This document shows positions 44,541-53,062 of a DNA stretch of 64,000 nt, piece after piece. The stretch is from positions 372,001 through 436,000 of the forward strand of contig NZ_JPOS01000012.1 in NCBI RefSeq assembly GCF_000759025.1. Direction: 5' to 3'. This DNA is from Phaeodactylibacter xiamenensis. GTDB taxonomy: Bacteria > Bacteroidota > Bacteroidia > Chitinophagales > Saprospiraceae. Within the stretch, counting starts at the first letter, position 1. Each line of letters starts with the position of its first letter. Below the pieces are notes generated by a model. It searched no databases. It worked only from the letters and a program-made list of their open reading frames with translations, and was not told the origin of the DNA. The position numbers and the translations under genes are program-made.

Positions 44541-44612
44541 CTAAAATGCTTCTTTTAGTACATCGACATTGAAGAAGATCAGGATCAACAGAAGAATGCT
44601 TAGAATGATCAT
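44541..44612 (-). CDS. Possible 23-residue hydrophobic small protein
   Basis: Minus-strand frame of 24 codons including the stop. It begins MIILSILLLILIFFN and ends DVLKEAF: a single membrane helix with a short charged tail. It lies in an otherwise empty 611-base gap. On its own strand it is followed by the bidirectional terminator at 44476-44513. I see no purine-rich ribosome site. It may be a chance frame; the one-helix composition is the only reason to record it. Confidence 0.3.
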   Translation of the reverse strand: MIILSILLLILIFFNVDVLKEAF

Positions 44613-44852
44613 GGGAAAAGGGATTAAAAATGAAAAAATGGGGTTGATATCATTCTTCTCCCGACCTGACACCCAGATGACTGTCAGATCGTTTTAGCAT
44701 GTTGTTTGTAAAAGAACATCTTATTAACTTTCTCAAAGATACGGATTTTGGCCACTCGCCGCAAGGTGCCTATTGTCTCTATGCCTGCCAAACGACAATA
44801 CCAAATTCCGTTAAACAAGCATTGCACAAAGAATAAATCACTGACAGCCAGC

Positions 44853-44899
44853 GTCTAAAAAAGAAATAGGCACTCTCCCAATACCAGGAAAGCGCCTAT
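44853..44899 (-). terminator. Intrinsic terminator after the superoxide dismutase gene
   Basis: Arms 44866-44879 and 44886-44899 form a 14-bp stem with three G-U pairs on the minus strand, followed by a T-rich tract (complement of 44853-44865). It lies 26 bases past the stop. Confidence 0.8.
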
Positions 44900-44924
44900 G
44901 TCAAAGTTTTCTTAAAATGTCAGT

Positions 44925-45557
44925 TTAGAAGGATGAAGCACCTTCGTTCGCGTCATTGTAATTTTCACTCACTTTGCCCCAGTCGATGACATTAAAGAAT
45001 GCCTCGATATAGTCCGGGCGGCGATTCTGATAGTTCAGGTAGTAGGCGTGCTCCCACACGTCCAGGCCAAGGATAGGCGTGCCGTCCGCGTCCACGACAT
45101 CCATCAGCGGGTTGTCCTGATTTGGGGTAGAAGTGACGAACAGCTTGTCGTCCCTATCTACGCATAGCCATGCCCAGCCGGAACCGAACTGTGTTGCCGC
45201 AGCATTGGCGAATTCATCCTTGAATTTCTCAAAAGAACCAAAGTCGCGCATAATCGCCTTGTGGATATTCATGCGCTCGGATGGCTCGCCGCCACCGTCC
45301 GGAGACATTACTTCCCAGAACAGTTTGTGGTTGTAGAAGCCACCGCCGTTATTTCGTACACCAGCACTATGCTTCGATACATGGGCGAGAATTTCCTTAA
45401 TACTTTTCTTCTCCAGGTCTGTGCCTTCGATAGCGGCATTCAGCTTAGAGGTATATCCTGCGTGGTGCTTTGTGTGGTGGATTTCCATGGTGCGCGCGTC
45501 GATGTGCGGCTCCAGGGCGTCATAGGCGTAAGGTAACTTTGGCAATTCGAAAGCCAT
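44925..45557 (-). CDS. Superoxide dismutase, Fe/Mn family (Mn-like)
   Basis: This enzyme dismutates superoxide to peroxide and oxygen. The 210-aa protein has the N-terminal His ligand in [23 protein letters not shown] with the second His, and the C-terminal [19 protein letters not shown] with Asp and His ligands. NQDNPLMD places Gln in the C-terminal half, as in Mn-type rather than Fe-type enzymes. There is no signal peptide, so it is cytoplasmic. It has its own terminator and is monocistronic. Confidence 0.95.
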   Translation of the reverse strand: MAFELPKLPYAYDALEPHIDARTMEIHHTKHHAGYTSKLNAAIEGTDLEKKSIKEILAHVSKHSAGVRNNGGGFYNHKLFWEVMSPDGGGEPSERMNIHKAIMRDFGSFEKFKDEFANAAATQFGSGWAWLCVDRDDKLFVTSTPNQDNPLMDVVDADGTPILGLDVWEHAYYLNYQNRRPDYIEAFFNVIDWGKVSENYNDANEGASSF

Positions 45558-45783
45558 AATTTTGGAGTTTTGATTAGTTATGGAATTTATTCGTTTTTGT
45601 CAACGACCTGCCACTCAAACAGACCGTTCTTACAGGGATAACGCCGAGCCTCATTTTAAGTTTACCCAAAAAGTCGCAGAGTTGACCGGTCCTGCCCGAT
45701 ATCTTTGGCTGTTGGCTCCCAAAATCACCCGCTATGCTGTACCTTAGCGGCGCTTAATTTAGAGATCAAAAACCAATAGGAAT

Positions 45784-47166
45784 ATGGAATTCAGAAAGGA
45801 AAAAGATAGCATTGGGTACATAGACGTACCTGCTGATAAATACTGGGCTGCCCAGACCCAGCGCTCTTCCGAGAACTTCCGCATCGGTGGCCACACCATG
45901 CCGAAGGAGATCATCCGCGCCTTTGCCATTCTCAAAAAGGCTGCGGCTATGACCAATCAGGAGGCGGGCGTTCTGCCGGCTGACAAAGCGGAGGCTATCG
46001 CTACGGTATGCGATGAAATCCTGGCGGGCAAGCTGGATGATCAGTTCCCACTCGTAGTCTGGCAGACTGGCTCCGGAACGCAGTCCAACATGAATGTCAA
46101 TGAGGTGGTGGCTAACCGCGCTCATGTCCTTAAAGGCGGAAAACTGACAGACGAAAAGAAATTCCTCCACCCTAACGATGATGTCAATAAGTCGCAATCC
46201 TCCAACGATACGTTCCCTACGGCCATGCACATTGCGGCATACCAGATGCTGGTGGAAACGACCATCCCGGGCATCGAAGCCCTGCGCGATACGCTGGACG
46301 CCAAGTCAAAGGAGTTCATGGACGTCGTAAAAATCGGCCGTACTCACTTTATGGATGCTACGCCGGTCACGGTGGGCCAGGAGCTTTCCGGCTATGTGGC
46401 TCAGCTCAACCACGGGCTGCGTGCCATTAAGAATACCCTGCCTCACCTGGCAGAACTGGCACTCGGCGGCACAGCAGTTGGTACGGGCCTGAACACACCC
46501 GAAGGCTACGCAGAAAATGTGGCGAAGCATATCGCTGACCTCACCGGGCTGCCATTCGTGACCGCACCCAATAAGTTCGAATCCCTGGCAGCACACGACG
46601 CTATCGTAGAGTCACACGGTGCACTAAAGACTGTCGCCGTTTCGCTTATGAAGATTGGCAACGACATCCGCATGCTGGCTTCCGGCCCCCGCTGTGGCAT
46701 TGGCGAGCTCATCATCCCTGCCAATGAGCCGGGTTCATCCATTATGCCTGGCAAGGTCAATCCGACACAGTCAGAAGCCCTGACGATGGCGATGGCGCAG
46801 GTAGTGGGCAATGATGTGGCCATCAACGTAGGCGGCATGACCGGGCAGTTTGAACTGAATGTCTTCAAACCGGTGATGATTTTCAACTTCCTGACTTCCG
46901 CCCGCCTGATCGGTGATGCCTGTGTAAGCTTTGATGAGAATTGCGCCAAGGGCATTGAGCCTAACTACGACCGTATCAAACAGAATCTCAACAACTCGCT
47001 GATGCTGGTGACCGCACTGAATACCCACATCGGGTACGACAACGCAGCGGCCATCGCCAAAAAGGCGCATGCTGAGAACTCCACCCTCAAGGAAGCGGCC
47101 ATTGAGCTGGGCCTGCTTACGGCAGAGCAGTTTGACGAATGGGTACGCCCCGAGAATATGATTTAA
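45784..47166 (+). CDS. fumC: Fumarate hydratase, class II (FumC)
   Basis: FumC interconverts fumarate and malate in the TCA cycle. The 460-aa protein has [67 protein letters not shown] and the signature [17 protein letters not shown]. These identify class II fumarases rather than aspartases or argininosuccinate lyases. It is monocistronic: superoxide dismutase is divergent and a terminator follows. Confidence 0.97.
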   Translation: MEFRKEKDSIGYIDVPADKYWAAQTQRSSENFRIGGHTMPKEIIRAFAILKKAAAMTNQEAGVLPADKAEAIATVCDEILAGKLDDQFPLVVWQTGSGTQSNMNVNEVVANRAHVLKGGKLTDEKKFLHPNDDVNKSQSSNDTFPTAMHIAAYQMLVETTIPGIEALRDTLDAKSKEFMDVVKIGRTHFMDATPVTVGQELSGYVAQLNHGLRAIKNTLPHLAELALGGTAVGTGLNTPEGYAENVAKHIADLTGLPFVTAPNKFESLAAHDAIVESHGALKTVAVSLMKIGNDIRMLASGPRCGIGELIIPANEPGSSIMPGKVNPTQSEALTMAMAQVVGNDVAINVGGMTGQFELNVFKPVMIFNFLTSARLIGDACVSFDENCAKGIEPNYDRIKQNLNNSLMLVTALNTHIGYDNAAAIAKKAHAENSTLKEAAIELGLLTAEQFDEWVRPENMI

Positions 47167-47178
47167 ACCGTAATGCAT

Positions 47179-47214
47179 ACTGCCCGGAGCGTTATCAATC
47201 CGGGCAGTTTTCTT
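47179..47214 (+). terminator. Intrinsic terminator after fumC
   Basis: ACTGCCCGG (47179-47187) and CCGGGCAGT (47200-47208) form a perfect 9-bp stem with a 12-base loop and a T-rich tail. It separates fumC from the convergent VOC gene. Confidence 0.85.
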
Positions 47215-47631
47215 CTAGCTGGTCGCAAAAATCTTCGCCTGGTCGCGAAAGGCTTTGAACTCCAGGGCATTCCCGCTGGGATCGAGGAAAAACATCGTTG
47301 CCTGCTCACCGGGTTCCCCCTTAAAGCGGATATAAGGCTCGATGACAAAATCAGTCCCTGCCGCCCGCAGCCGGTCCGCCAGTTTTTCCCAGGTTTCCAT
47401 GTCAAGAATAGCGCCGAAGTGGCGTACCGGCACCGACTTACCGTCTACCGGGTTGGTCATAGGGTCTGCCGGGCGCTCATCCGTCAGATGTGCCGATAGC
47501 TGATGCCCAAAGAAGTCGAAGTCGATCCACCGTTCGGCCCTGCGGCCTATTTTGCAGCCCAGGGTGCCTTCGTAAAACGCCCGGGTTACTTCTATATCGC
47601 TAACCGGAAAAGCCAGGTGGAATGGTGTCAT
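47215..47631 (-). CDS. VOC/glyoxalase-fold protein
   Basis: This 138-aa protein has the vicinal-oxygen-chelate fold: [26 protein letters not shown] at the N-terminus, [20 protein letters not shown] in the middle and [16 protein letters not shown] at the end. His4, His of VRHFG and Glu of ALEFK are the likely metal ligands. It is small and single-repeat, so it would dimerise. The substrate is unknown; family members include dioxygenases, epimerases and resistance proteins. Confidence 0.88.
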   Translation of the reverse strand: MTPFHLAFPVSDIEVTRAFYEGTLGCKIGRRAERWIDFDFFGHQLSAHLTDERPADPMTNPVDGKSVPVRHFGAILDMETWEKLADRLRAAGTDFVIEPYIRFKGEPGEQATMFFLDPSGNALEFKAFRDQAKIFATS

Positions 47632-47893
47632 CTTTTGATGGCAATATCGTAAAAAGGTCTTAAAACTGCCACCGCACGCAACCGAAAAGTTATTCCTTTG
47701 TTACGAAATGCTGAACGCAAACAGCCAGCCAAAATAATTCAGGCCGCTCAAACGTATGATCGTAGGGAGCAACATTTGTAGTAAATAGTGCTCCGTTTGG
47801 CGCTGAATATTCACGTTTTAAACCTATTGTAATACTCCGGGCAGAAGCTCGCTGCTAAAGCGGGACCGCCCTGTACATCTTAAGTCAACACCA

Positions 47894-48808
47894 ATGAGAA
47901 GATTTGCATTTTCTTTCCTACTGCTTATTGCAGCTGTTAATCTCTGGGCGCAACCGGCTTCGGCCAAATACGCACCGGCACCTACCGACAAAGCGCTGCT
48001 CTGGCAAGTTACCGGCAACGGGCTGGAAACGCCATCCTACGTTTACGGCACCATTCACATGATTGGCCGGGACGACTACTTCCTGACCGAGTCGGCGAAG
48101 AAAGCTTTTGAGTCTGTTAAGCACGTAGCTTTTGAAATTGATATGGAAGACATGACCGATATGTCCAAAATGATGCCGCTGATGATGAAGGCTTTCATGG
48201 TGGGCGATACGACGCTAAAGGACCTGCTGACCGAGGAGGAATACGCACAGGTCAGCGAGCACTTCCAGCAGGTAGGGCTACCAATGATGTTTGTGGACCG
48301 CATCAAGCCGATGTTCCTGTCGGTACTGGGCAGCGGCGAAGACATGATGAGCTTCAACCCCAATGCCGAGAGCAGCATGGTTTCCTACGAGATGGAATTC
48401 ATGAAAATGGCGCAGGAAAGAGAGATGGACATTGACGGGCTGGAGACCGCTGAGTTCCAGATGAGCATGTTTGACAGCATCCCCTATAGCGTGCAGGCCA
48501 AAATGCTGATGGATGCCATCAACGCTGAAGGCGGTGGCGCCACTGATCAGTTTGATGAGATGGTCAAGCTCTACAAAGATCAGGATATCTATGCTATGCA
48601 GAGCATGATGGACGAGGAAGGCGGCATTGCCGGGTACGAAGACCTGCTGCTGGTGCGCCGTAACCGCAACTGGATCCCCATCATGGAGGAAGCTATGAAA
48701 CAGCGGCCTACGTTCTTCGCCGTTGGTGCAGGTCACCTTGGCGGTGAGGAAGGGGTGATCGCGCTGTTGCGGGAGGCAGGCTACACGGTGGAGCCGCTTG
48801 TGGATTAG
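47894..48808 (+). CDS. TraB/GumN family protein
   Basis: This 304-aa protein has a signal peptide (FAFSFLLLIAAVNLWAQ) and the TraB/GumN pattern: ALLWQVTGNGLETPSYVYGTIHMIG (GTxH motif) near the N-terminus, FEIDMEDM, RNRNWIPIMEEAM, and FFAVGAGHLGGEEGVIALLREAGYTVEPL (GxxH) near the C-terminus. The family is proposed to be metallopeptidase-like (Tiki-related). Methionine and acidic residues are unusually dense in the middle. It is periplasmic and monocistronic. Confidence 0.92.
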   Translation: MRRFAFSFLLLIAAVNLWAQPASAKYAPAPTDKALLWQVTGNGLETPSYVYGTIHMIGRDDYFLTESAKKAFESVKHVAFEIDMEDMTDMSKMMPLMMKAFMVGDTTLKDLLTEEEYAQVSEHFQQVGLPMMFVDRIKPMFLSVLGSGEDMMSFNPNAESSMVSYEMEFMKMAQEREMDIDGLETAEFQMSMFDSIPYSVQAKMLMDAINAEGGGATDQFDEMVKLYKDQDIYAMQSMMDEEGGIAGYEDLLLVRRNRNWIPIMEEAMKQRPTFFAVGAGHLGGEEGVIALLREAGYTVEPLVD

Positions 48809-48865
48809 TCGCTTAGATTTACTATGATCTGAGTCTTATCAGCGTTATGCTTGATTTGACTTTGA

Positions 48866-48910
48866 TAATTTTGTATATTTACGGTAAATAGTCTTATTTA
48901 CCGTAAATAT
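48866..48910 (+). promoter_or_regulatory. AbiE operon promoter with two palindromic operators
   Basis: TAATTTTG (48866-48873) is a TAnnTTTG -7 element. It is followed by two palindromes, TATTTACGGTAAATA (48876-48890) and TATTTACCGTAAATA (48895-48909), whose centres are 19 bp apart. Together they form one 16-bp-arm perfect inverted repeat (48875-48890 and 48895-48910, 4-base spacer). The second overlaps the antitoxin start codon (ATG at 48909). AbiEi antitoxins are known to repress their own promoter through inverted repeats, so this fits an autorepression site covering the start site. Confidence 0.85.
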
Positions 48911-49499
48911 GCAAAATCGCGATCCCATTAATCAACTGTTCGCCGCATCAGGTGGTGTACTAAGTACCGCTCAATTAAATAACGCAGGATACTCTCACTA
49001 TGCCATAAAAAAGCTACTAGAAGATGGCACGATCGAAAGAATCCGACATGGCTGGTATCGACACCTCACACTAGCGAATAATGAATGGGAAGAAGTAAAT
49101 ACTCTTGTAAAGGATGGGGTTTTCTGCCTGCATTCGTCCGCTCAGCTTCATGAGCTGAGTACATTCGTATCTGGGGCGTATCAGGTAGCGATAGACTGGA
49201 AAAGGCGAATCAGGCTGCCTGCTTACCCGCCAGTAAAACTTTACTATTGGAAAGATGAACAGTACACGTTGGGAATAAGTCAGAAAATAGTAGATGGTGC
49301 TAAGTTAAGCGTCTACGATATGGAAAAAACAGTGTGCGACTTCCTTAAAGCTCGAAATAAGCTTGGCTTGGAGGCGGTAAAGGAGGTAACTCAACATTAC
49401 TTCGATCACCCTGAACAAGACATCAACAAACTAATGCGCTATGCCCGGAAGTTGGGTATCTATTCAGTAGCCAGGCAATATTTCGAACTAATGGTATGA
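48909..49499 (+). CDS. AbiEi-type antitoxin/transcriptional repressor (type IV TA system)
   Basis: This 196-aa protein has an N-terminal winged-helix domain (INQLFAASGGVLSTAQLNNAGYSHYAIKKLLEDGTIERIRHGWYRH) and a C-terminal domain with KLSVYDMEKTVCDFLKARNKLGLEAVKEV, matching AbiEi. In characterised systems AbiEi represses the operon and counters the AbiEii toxin without contacting it. The next gene overlaps by ATGA (49496-49499), a sign of coupled translation. The operon is richer in A/T than its surroundings, consistent with acquisition. Confidence 0.92.
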   Translation: MQNRDPINQLFAASGGVLSTAQLNNAGYSHYAIKKLLEDGTIERIRHGWYRHLTLANNEWEEVNTLVKDGVFCLHSSAQLHELSTFVSGAYQVAIDWKRRIRLPAYPPVKLYYWKDEQYTLGISQKIVDGAKLSVYDMEKTVCDFLKARNKLGLEAVKEVTQHYFDHPEQDINKLMRYARKLGIYSVARQYFELMV

Positions 49500-50365
49500 A
49501 AAACACAGTAGCTTCCATACAGGATCGCCTTAGGGCTATCTCGCGCTCGAATGGTCAGAATCATCAGCTAATACTCACGCGTTATTTTCAGGAGCGTTTA
49601 CTGTACCGACTCGCTCAGTCTGCTTACCGAAGTGATTTTCTACTTAAAGGCGGGACCTTGCTCTATGCATGGGAAGGGCTAACTACTCGCCCAACTTTGG
49701 ATGTAGACCTACTGGGTTGGCAAATTTCCAATGATTTGAACTCTATCAAGGTAATCTTTCAGGAAATCTGTGGTATTGATTATCCTAAAGACTGTGTCAT
49801 TTATAATTTTTCAAAGCTGGAAGTGAGCAAGATTGTAAAAGAAGGAAATTACACAGGTGTGCGGATAAAGGTGCCTGTAAATCTGGGTCAAATTAGCCAG
49901 CGCCTGCAGATTGACATCGGTTTTGGTGATGCTGTAACTCCAGGTCCGGTAGAAATGGTCTATCCAACGCTTCTGCCAATGGATGAACCTGAAATCCTTG
50001 CCTATTCAAAGGAGAACCTCATTGCAGAAAAGTTCGAAGCGATGATTGCACTTGGAGAACTCAATAGCCGGATGAAAGATTTCTACGACCTTTACTCCAT
50101 TCTTACAAGTGATAATTCTATCGACCTGGGACAGTTAGAGGCTGCTATTCTGGCTACATTCAATAGGAGACGAACTCGGCTAACCAAAGACCACCCTCTC
50201 TTTGATCCTGCTTTTGCAAAAGACAAACGGAGAGTAACTCAATGGCGGGGCTATTTAAAGAAGATAAAGCTCGATCCTGGCATTTCATTACATCAGGTAA
50301 TGACTATAATCCAGGAAAAACTGGAAAGCATTTACGTATCAATGCTGAAAAATAAAAACAATTAG
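49496..50365 (+). CDS. AbiEii-type nucleotidyltransferase toxin
   Basis: This 289-aa protein carries the four AbiEii (PF08843-type) motifs: FLLKGGTLLYAW, TRPTLDVDLLG (catalytic DxD-like), LQIDIGFGDAVTPGP, and IAEKFEAMIALGELNSRMKDFYDLYSIL. Characterised AbiEii/MenT proteins are nucleotidyltransferases that inhibit growth, some by modifying tRNA 3' ends, and give phage defence. All motifs look intact, so it is probably active. It overlaps the antitoxin by 4 bases. Confidence 0.92.
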   Translation: MKNTVASIQDRLRAISRSNGQNHQLILTRYFQERLLYRLAQSAYRSDFLLKGGTLLYAWEGLTTRPTLDVDLLGWQISNDLNSIKVIFQEICGIDYPKDCVIYNFSKLEVSKIVKEGNYTGVRIKVPVNLGQISQRLQIDIGFGDAVTPGPVEMVYPTLLPMDEPEILAYSKENLIAEKFEAMIALGELNSRMKDFYDLYSILTSDNSIDLGQLEAAILATFNRRRTRLTKDHPLFDPAFAKDKRRVTQWRGYLKKIKLDPGISLHQVMTIIQEKLESIYVSMLKNKNN

Positions 50366-50484
50366 TCTGAAAGTCCGCATAATTTTGAAAATCAGTGCCT
50401 TAGGGTGATAAATGACAGTGCAGGCAGGCTCAGATATTCGTATTTTGAATCTCATCTTGCTTTTTCACCATAAACCTGATTATC

Positions 50485-50784
50485 ATGTGGACTAAAGATA
50501 TCAAGAACGTCAGAGCCGGAACGCTGATTGACGTGCGCTACCGGGAAGAGTTTGACCAATGCAATGTACCAGGATCGGTAAACATTCCGTGGGACCTTCA
50601 CCTTTACTATCTGGATGAGCTGATGGAATACCCAAAACCGCTCGTCTTTTTCTGCGAAGAAGGCTACCGTTCCGGATTAGTCGCCCTGTCCTTACAAACC
50701 CTCGGTTTTGAAGAGGTCTACAACGGCGGATGCTGGCTGGATGTCCTCAACGAACTCGAAGCAGACGTATTAACGGCTGCCTAA
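50485..50784 (+). CDS. Single-domain rhodanese-like sulfurtransferase
   Basis: This 99-aa protein is one rhodanese domain: IDVRYREEFDQCNVPGSVNIPWDL, then the active-site loop CEEGYRSG (Cys57 first) and LGFEEVYNGGCWLDVL. It would carry persulfide or transfer sulfane sulfur. It has no signal peptide, so it is cytoplasmic. The small membrane protein gene starts 11 bases downstream, so they are cotranscribed. Confidence 0.92.
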   Translation: MWTKDIKNVRAGTLIDVRYREEFDQCNVPGSVNIPWDLHLYYLDELMEYPKPLVFFCEEGYRSGLVALSLQTLGFEEVYNGGCWLDVLNELEADVLTAA

Positions 50785-50795
50785 AACCATTTTTT

Positions 50796-51014
50796 ATGCA
50801 TTACAAAACGGCTACGGCCTGGATTTTCGCGGTTCTGGTACTGAGTGTCGTCTTAATGATGCTTTACCCCACGGGCTTGGTAATCGGTCTGGGCATGTTC
50901 CTGGTGCCGGTACTACTCCTGGTACAGACCGTGATTGTCTTGCGTTCCAGCGAGCGCAGTGAAAAGACCTTTTCAGACGGGCATTGGTACGAAGACCGCG
51001 AAAAGCAATCATAA
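50796..51014 (+). CDS. Small two-helix membrane protein
   Basis: This 72-aa protein has two helices (ATAWIFAVLVLSVVLMML and LVIGLGMFLVPVLLLVQTVIVL) and an acidic/basic tail (SSERSEKTFSDGHWYEDREKQ). I recognise no family. I start at the ATG at 50796; a start at 50730 would overlap the rhodanese gene in another frame with an unlikely basic sequence. It follows the rhodanese gene by 11 bp. Confidence 0.65.
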   Translation: MHYKTATAWIFAVLVLSVVLMMLYPTGLVIGLGMFLVPVLLLVQTVIVLRSSERSEKTFSDGHWYEDREKQS

Positions 51015-51112
51015 TTTAGTCCTGCCGGGGAACTTATCCGCAGTGCCTGTGTGTAGTATTCCATAATTACTGCATAACTACAGTAGGCAACCGCTGCTGA
51101 AAAGTACACCCA

Positions 51113-52330
51113 ATGTTCCAAAAAGGATTTGCTGTTTATGTGGATGCCTTCCGGGGGCTGTCCAAAGAGATATGGCTCCTTTCCAGCGTAATGCTCATCA
51201 ACCGGGCCGGCACGATGGTCCTTCCTTTCCTTTCTGTTTATCTTACACAAGACGTAGGCTTCAGCCTGTCCCAGGCGGGCTGGATCATGAGCTGCTTTGG
51301 CGGAGGCTCCATTCTTGGCGCTTATGCGGGTGGCAAACTTGTAGACCGGATTGGGTTCTACGAGACGCAGTTTTGGTCGTTATTCCTGAGCGGGTTTATC
51401 TTCATCGCGCTGGGGCAGGTGAAAGGCTTCTACGGGCTTTGCGCGATGGTCTTCCTGGCCAGTACGGTAGCAGATGCTTTCCGCCCGGCCAACTTCGCGG
51501 CTGTAGCCGCTTACAGCCACAGCGCCAACCGGACCCGGGCAGTAGCCCTGCTCCGTCTCGCTATCAATCTGGGCTGGGCTGTAGGCCCCGCCGTAGGTGG
51601 CATGGTCGCTATTGCCTATGGGTACGAATGGCTGTTTTGGGTGGACGGGCTGACCTGCATCGCTGCTGCTCTGTTTTTCCGGGCCGCTCTGCCTAAGCGC
51701 TTCCTGGAAACCGATGAGGAGGAAGCAACCGAAACGGGTATTTTCCAGGGCAAAGCCCACCACGATAAACGATATTTATTTTTCCTGCTGCTGGCTTTGC
51801 TCAACGCGATTGCCTTTATGCAATTGTTTTCTACCCTTCCGGTCTATTTTAAACAGGAAGTCCTGCTCGACGAGGGGCAGATTGGCCGGCTCATGGCTAT
51901 GAATGGCCTGGTGATCGCCCTGATCGAAATGCCGTTGATCTATGTGCTGGAGCGACGCTTCAGCGCTACACAGATCATCACTCTCGGCACCTTTATGATC
52001 GGGCTGACTTACCTGTTATTCAGTGGTCTGGGCACGGCGGCATGGGTCGCCCTTGCTGCCATGCTGATGCTGACTTTCGGGGAAATTCTGAGCCTGCCTT
52101 TTATTGCCACGATGGCCATGGGCTTTACCAATAAACGTAACCGGGGCGCTTACATGGGCCTGTTTTCGGTCACCTATTCCCTCTCGCACGTCATCGCCCC
52201 TAATTTGGGACTGCAACTGGTAGCCTGGTCAGGTTTCGGAACGCTCTGGTATGTGCTTTTCGCAGCAAGCGCTGTAGCTGCCGGTGGATTTTGGCTGCTG
52301 CGCCGGCGGGAACAGTTGCAAATAGCCTGA
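51113..52330 (+). CDS. MFS transporter
   Basis: This 405-aa protein has twelve predicted helices with the family's central loop (LPKRFLETDEEEATETGIFQGKAHHDKRYL). The conserved loop between helices 2 and 3 reads GGKLVDRIGFYE. NRTRAVALLRLAINLGWAVGPAVGGMV resembles drug/proton antiporters of the MdtH/YdeE type. The substrate is unknown; efflux is a fair guess. It starts 98 bp after the small membrane protein gene. Confidence 0.9.
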   Translation: MFQKGFAVYVDAFRGLSKEIWLLSSVMLINRAGTMVLPFLSVYLTQDVGFSLSQAGWIMSCFGGGSILGAYAGGKLVDRIGFYETQFWSLFLSGFIFIALGQVKGFYGLCAMVFLASTVADAFRPANFAAVAAYSHSANRTRAVALLRLAINLGWAVGPAVGGMVAIAYGYEWLFWVDGLTCIAAALFFRAALPKRFLETDEEEATETGIFQGKAHHDKRYLFFLLLALLNAIAFMQLFSTLPVYFKQEVLLDEGQIGRLMAMNGLVIALIEMPLIYVLERRFSATQIITLGTFMIGLTYLLFSGLGTAAWVALAAMLMLTFGEILSLPFIATMAMGFTNKRNRGAYMGLFSVTYSLSHVIAPNLGLQLVAWSGFGTLWYVLFAASAVAAGGFWLLRRREQLQIA

Positions 52331-52387
52331 ACATCGAAGGGGCACTCTCGTTATATCATTGAAAATTAGTAAACTAAAGAAGAGAAA

Positions 52388-52579
52388 ATGACTAACGAAA
52401 CTAAGAATTGGCCAGACCTCGCGATTGGACTGTTTGAACGCCTGACTGGCAGAAATGCAGAAATTTCTTATCAGTTTGATGATTTCGAACTCCACGTGCC
52501 CAGCAGTACCGCCGATGATGCAGAGCATGCACAGTGGAAAATGAACGGTACGCTGAAAATCACAACTACTGAGAAATAA
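52388..52579 (+). CDS. Small acidic protein, function unknown
   Basis: This 63-aa protein starts MTNETKNWPDLAIGLFERLTGRN and ends WKMNGTLKITTTEK. I recognise no family; it looks soluble and acidic with a short beta-rich middle (AEISYQFDDFELHVP). It lies 57 bp after the MFS gene and directly before a perfect intrinsic terminator. That, with its intact start and stop, supports a real gene. Confidence 0.6.
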   Translation: MTNETKNWPDLAIGLFERLTGRNAEISYQFDDFELHVPSSTADDAEHAQWKMNGTLKITTTEK

Positions 52580-52602
52580 GATATCCCTACACTGAACCCT
52601 GT

Positions 52603-52636
52603 GCATTGCTCTCCCCCGAGAGCAATGCCTGTTTTT
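52603..52636 (+). terminator. Intrinsic terminator after the 63-residue gene
   Basis: GCATTGCTCTC (52603-52613) and GAGAGCAATGC (52618-52628) pair perfectly over 11 bp with a 4-base loop and T-run. It shows that the GTG at 52601 is not the start of the next gene. Confidence 0.92.
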
Positions 52637-52648
52637 AGACCTATCGCG

Positions 52649-52993
52649 ATGAATATTTCCACCTATCTTTCCCACCTGTCCATTGAAGGGCAACTCAATC
52701 TGGAGTCGCCCCATGGTGAAGCACGTTTTACTGCTTCCCGGCCCGATAATCAGATTCGCCTTCATTTTGAGAACGCCCCGACTTTCCGGCACTTCCTTTC
52801 TTCTGTCCGGCCTCATATCCAACCTGCCGAAGCAGGTAAATTACTGGAGTCTTTGAAGCAGATGCCTCAGGACATATCCGTGACCCTTGACCGTAAGGAA
52901 ATACTGAGCCGTCAACCCGATGGGCAGCTCCGCATTAATTACCGTACCACCGGATGGCAGTGGCTTCGTTGGCGGTTATCGCGTATGTTTTGA
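52649..52993 (+). CDS. Hypothetical protein
   Basis: This 114-aa protein starts MNISTYLSHLSIEGQLNLE and has alternating strands, then a helix (EAGKLLESLKQM) and a basic Trp-rich end (TTGWQWLRWRLSRMF). I recognise no family. It pairs with the 63-residue gene upstream, with the terminator between. The start is the ATG at 52649, because a start at 52601 would lie inside the terminator stem. Confidence 0.6.
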   Translation: MNISTYLSHLSIEGQLNLESPHGEARFTASRPDNQIRLHFENAPTFRHFLSSVRPHIQPAEAGKLLESLKQMPQDISVTLDRKEILSRQPDGQLRINYRTTGWQWLRWRLSRMF

Positions 52994-53062
52994 TATGCAG
53001 GTCCGGTTACTTTGAAATCCCCGCTAAAGTGTTGATTTTTGCAGGCTAAACAAAAGTTGGCA

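Noticed and set aside
46510-46540. Sequence resembling a tRNA T-arm (AGTTCGAATCC)
   Set aside because: It lies inside fumC with no cloverleaf around it.
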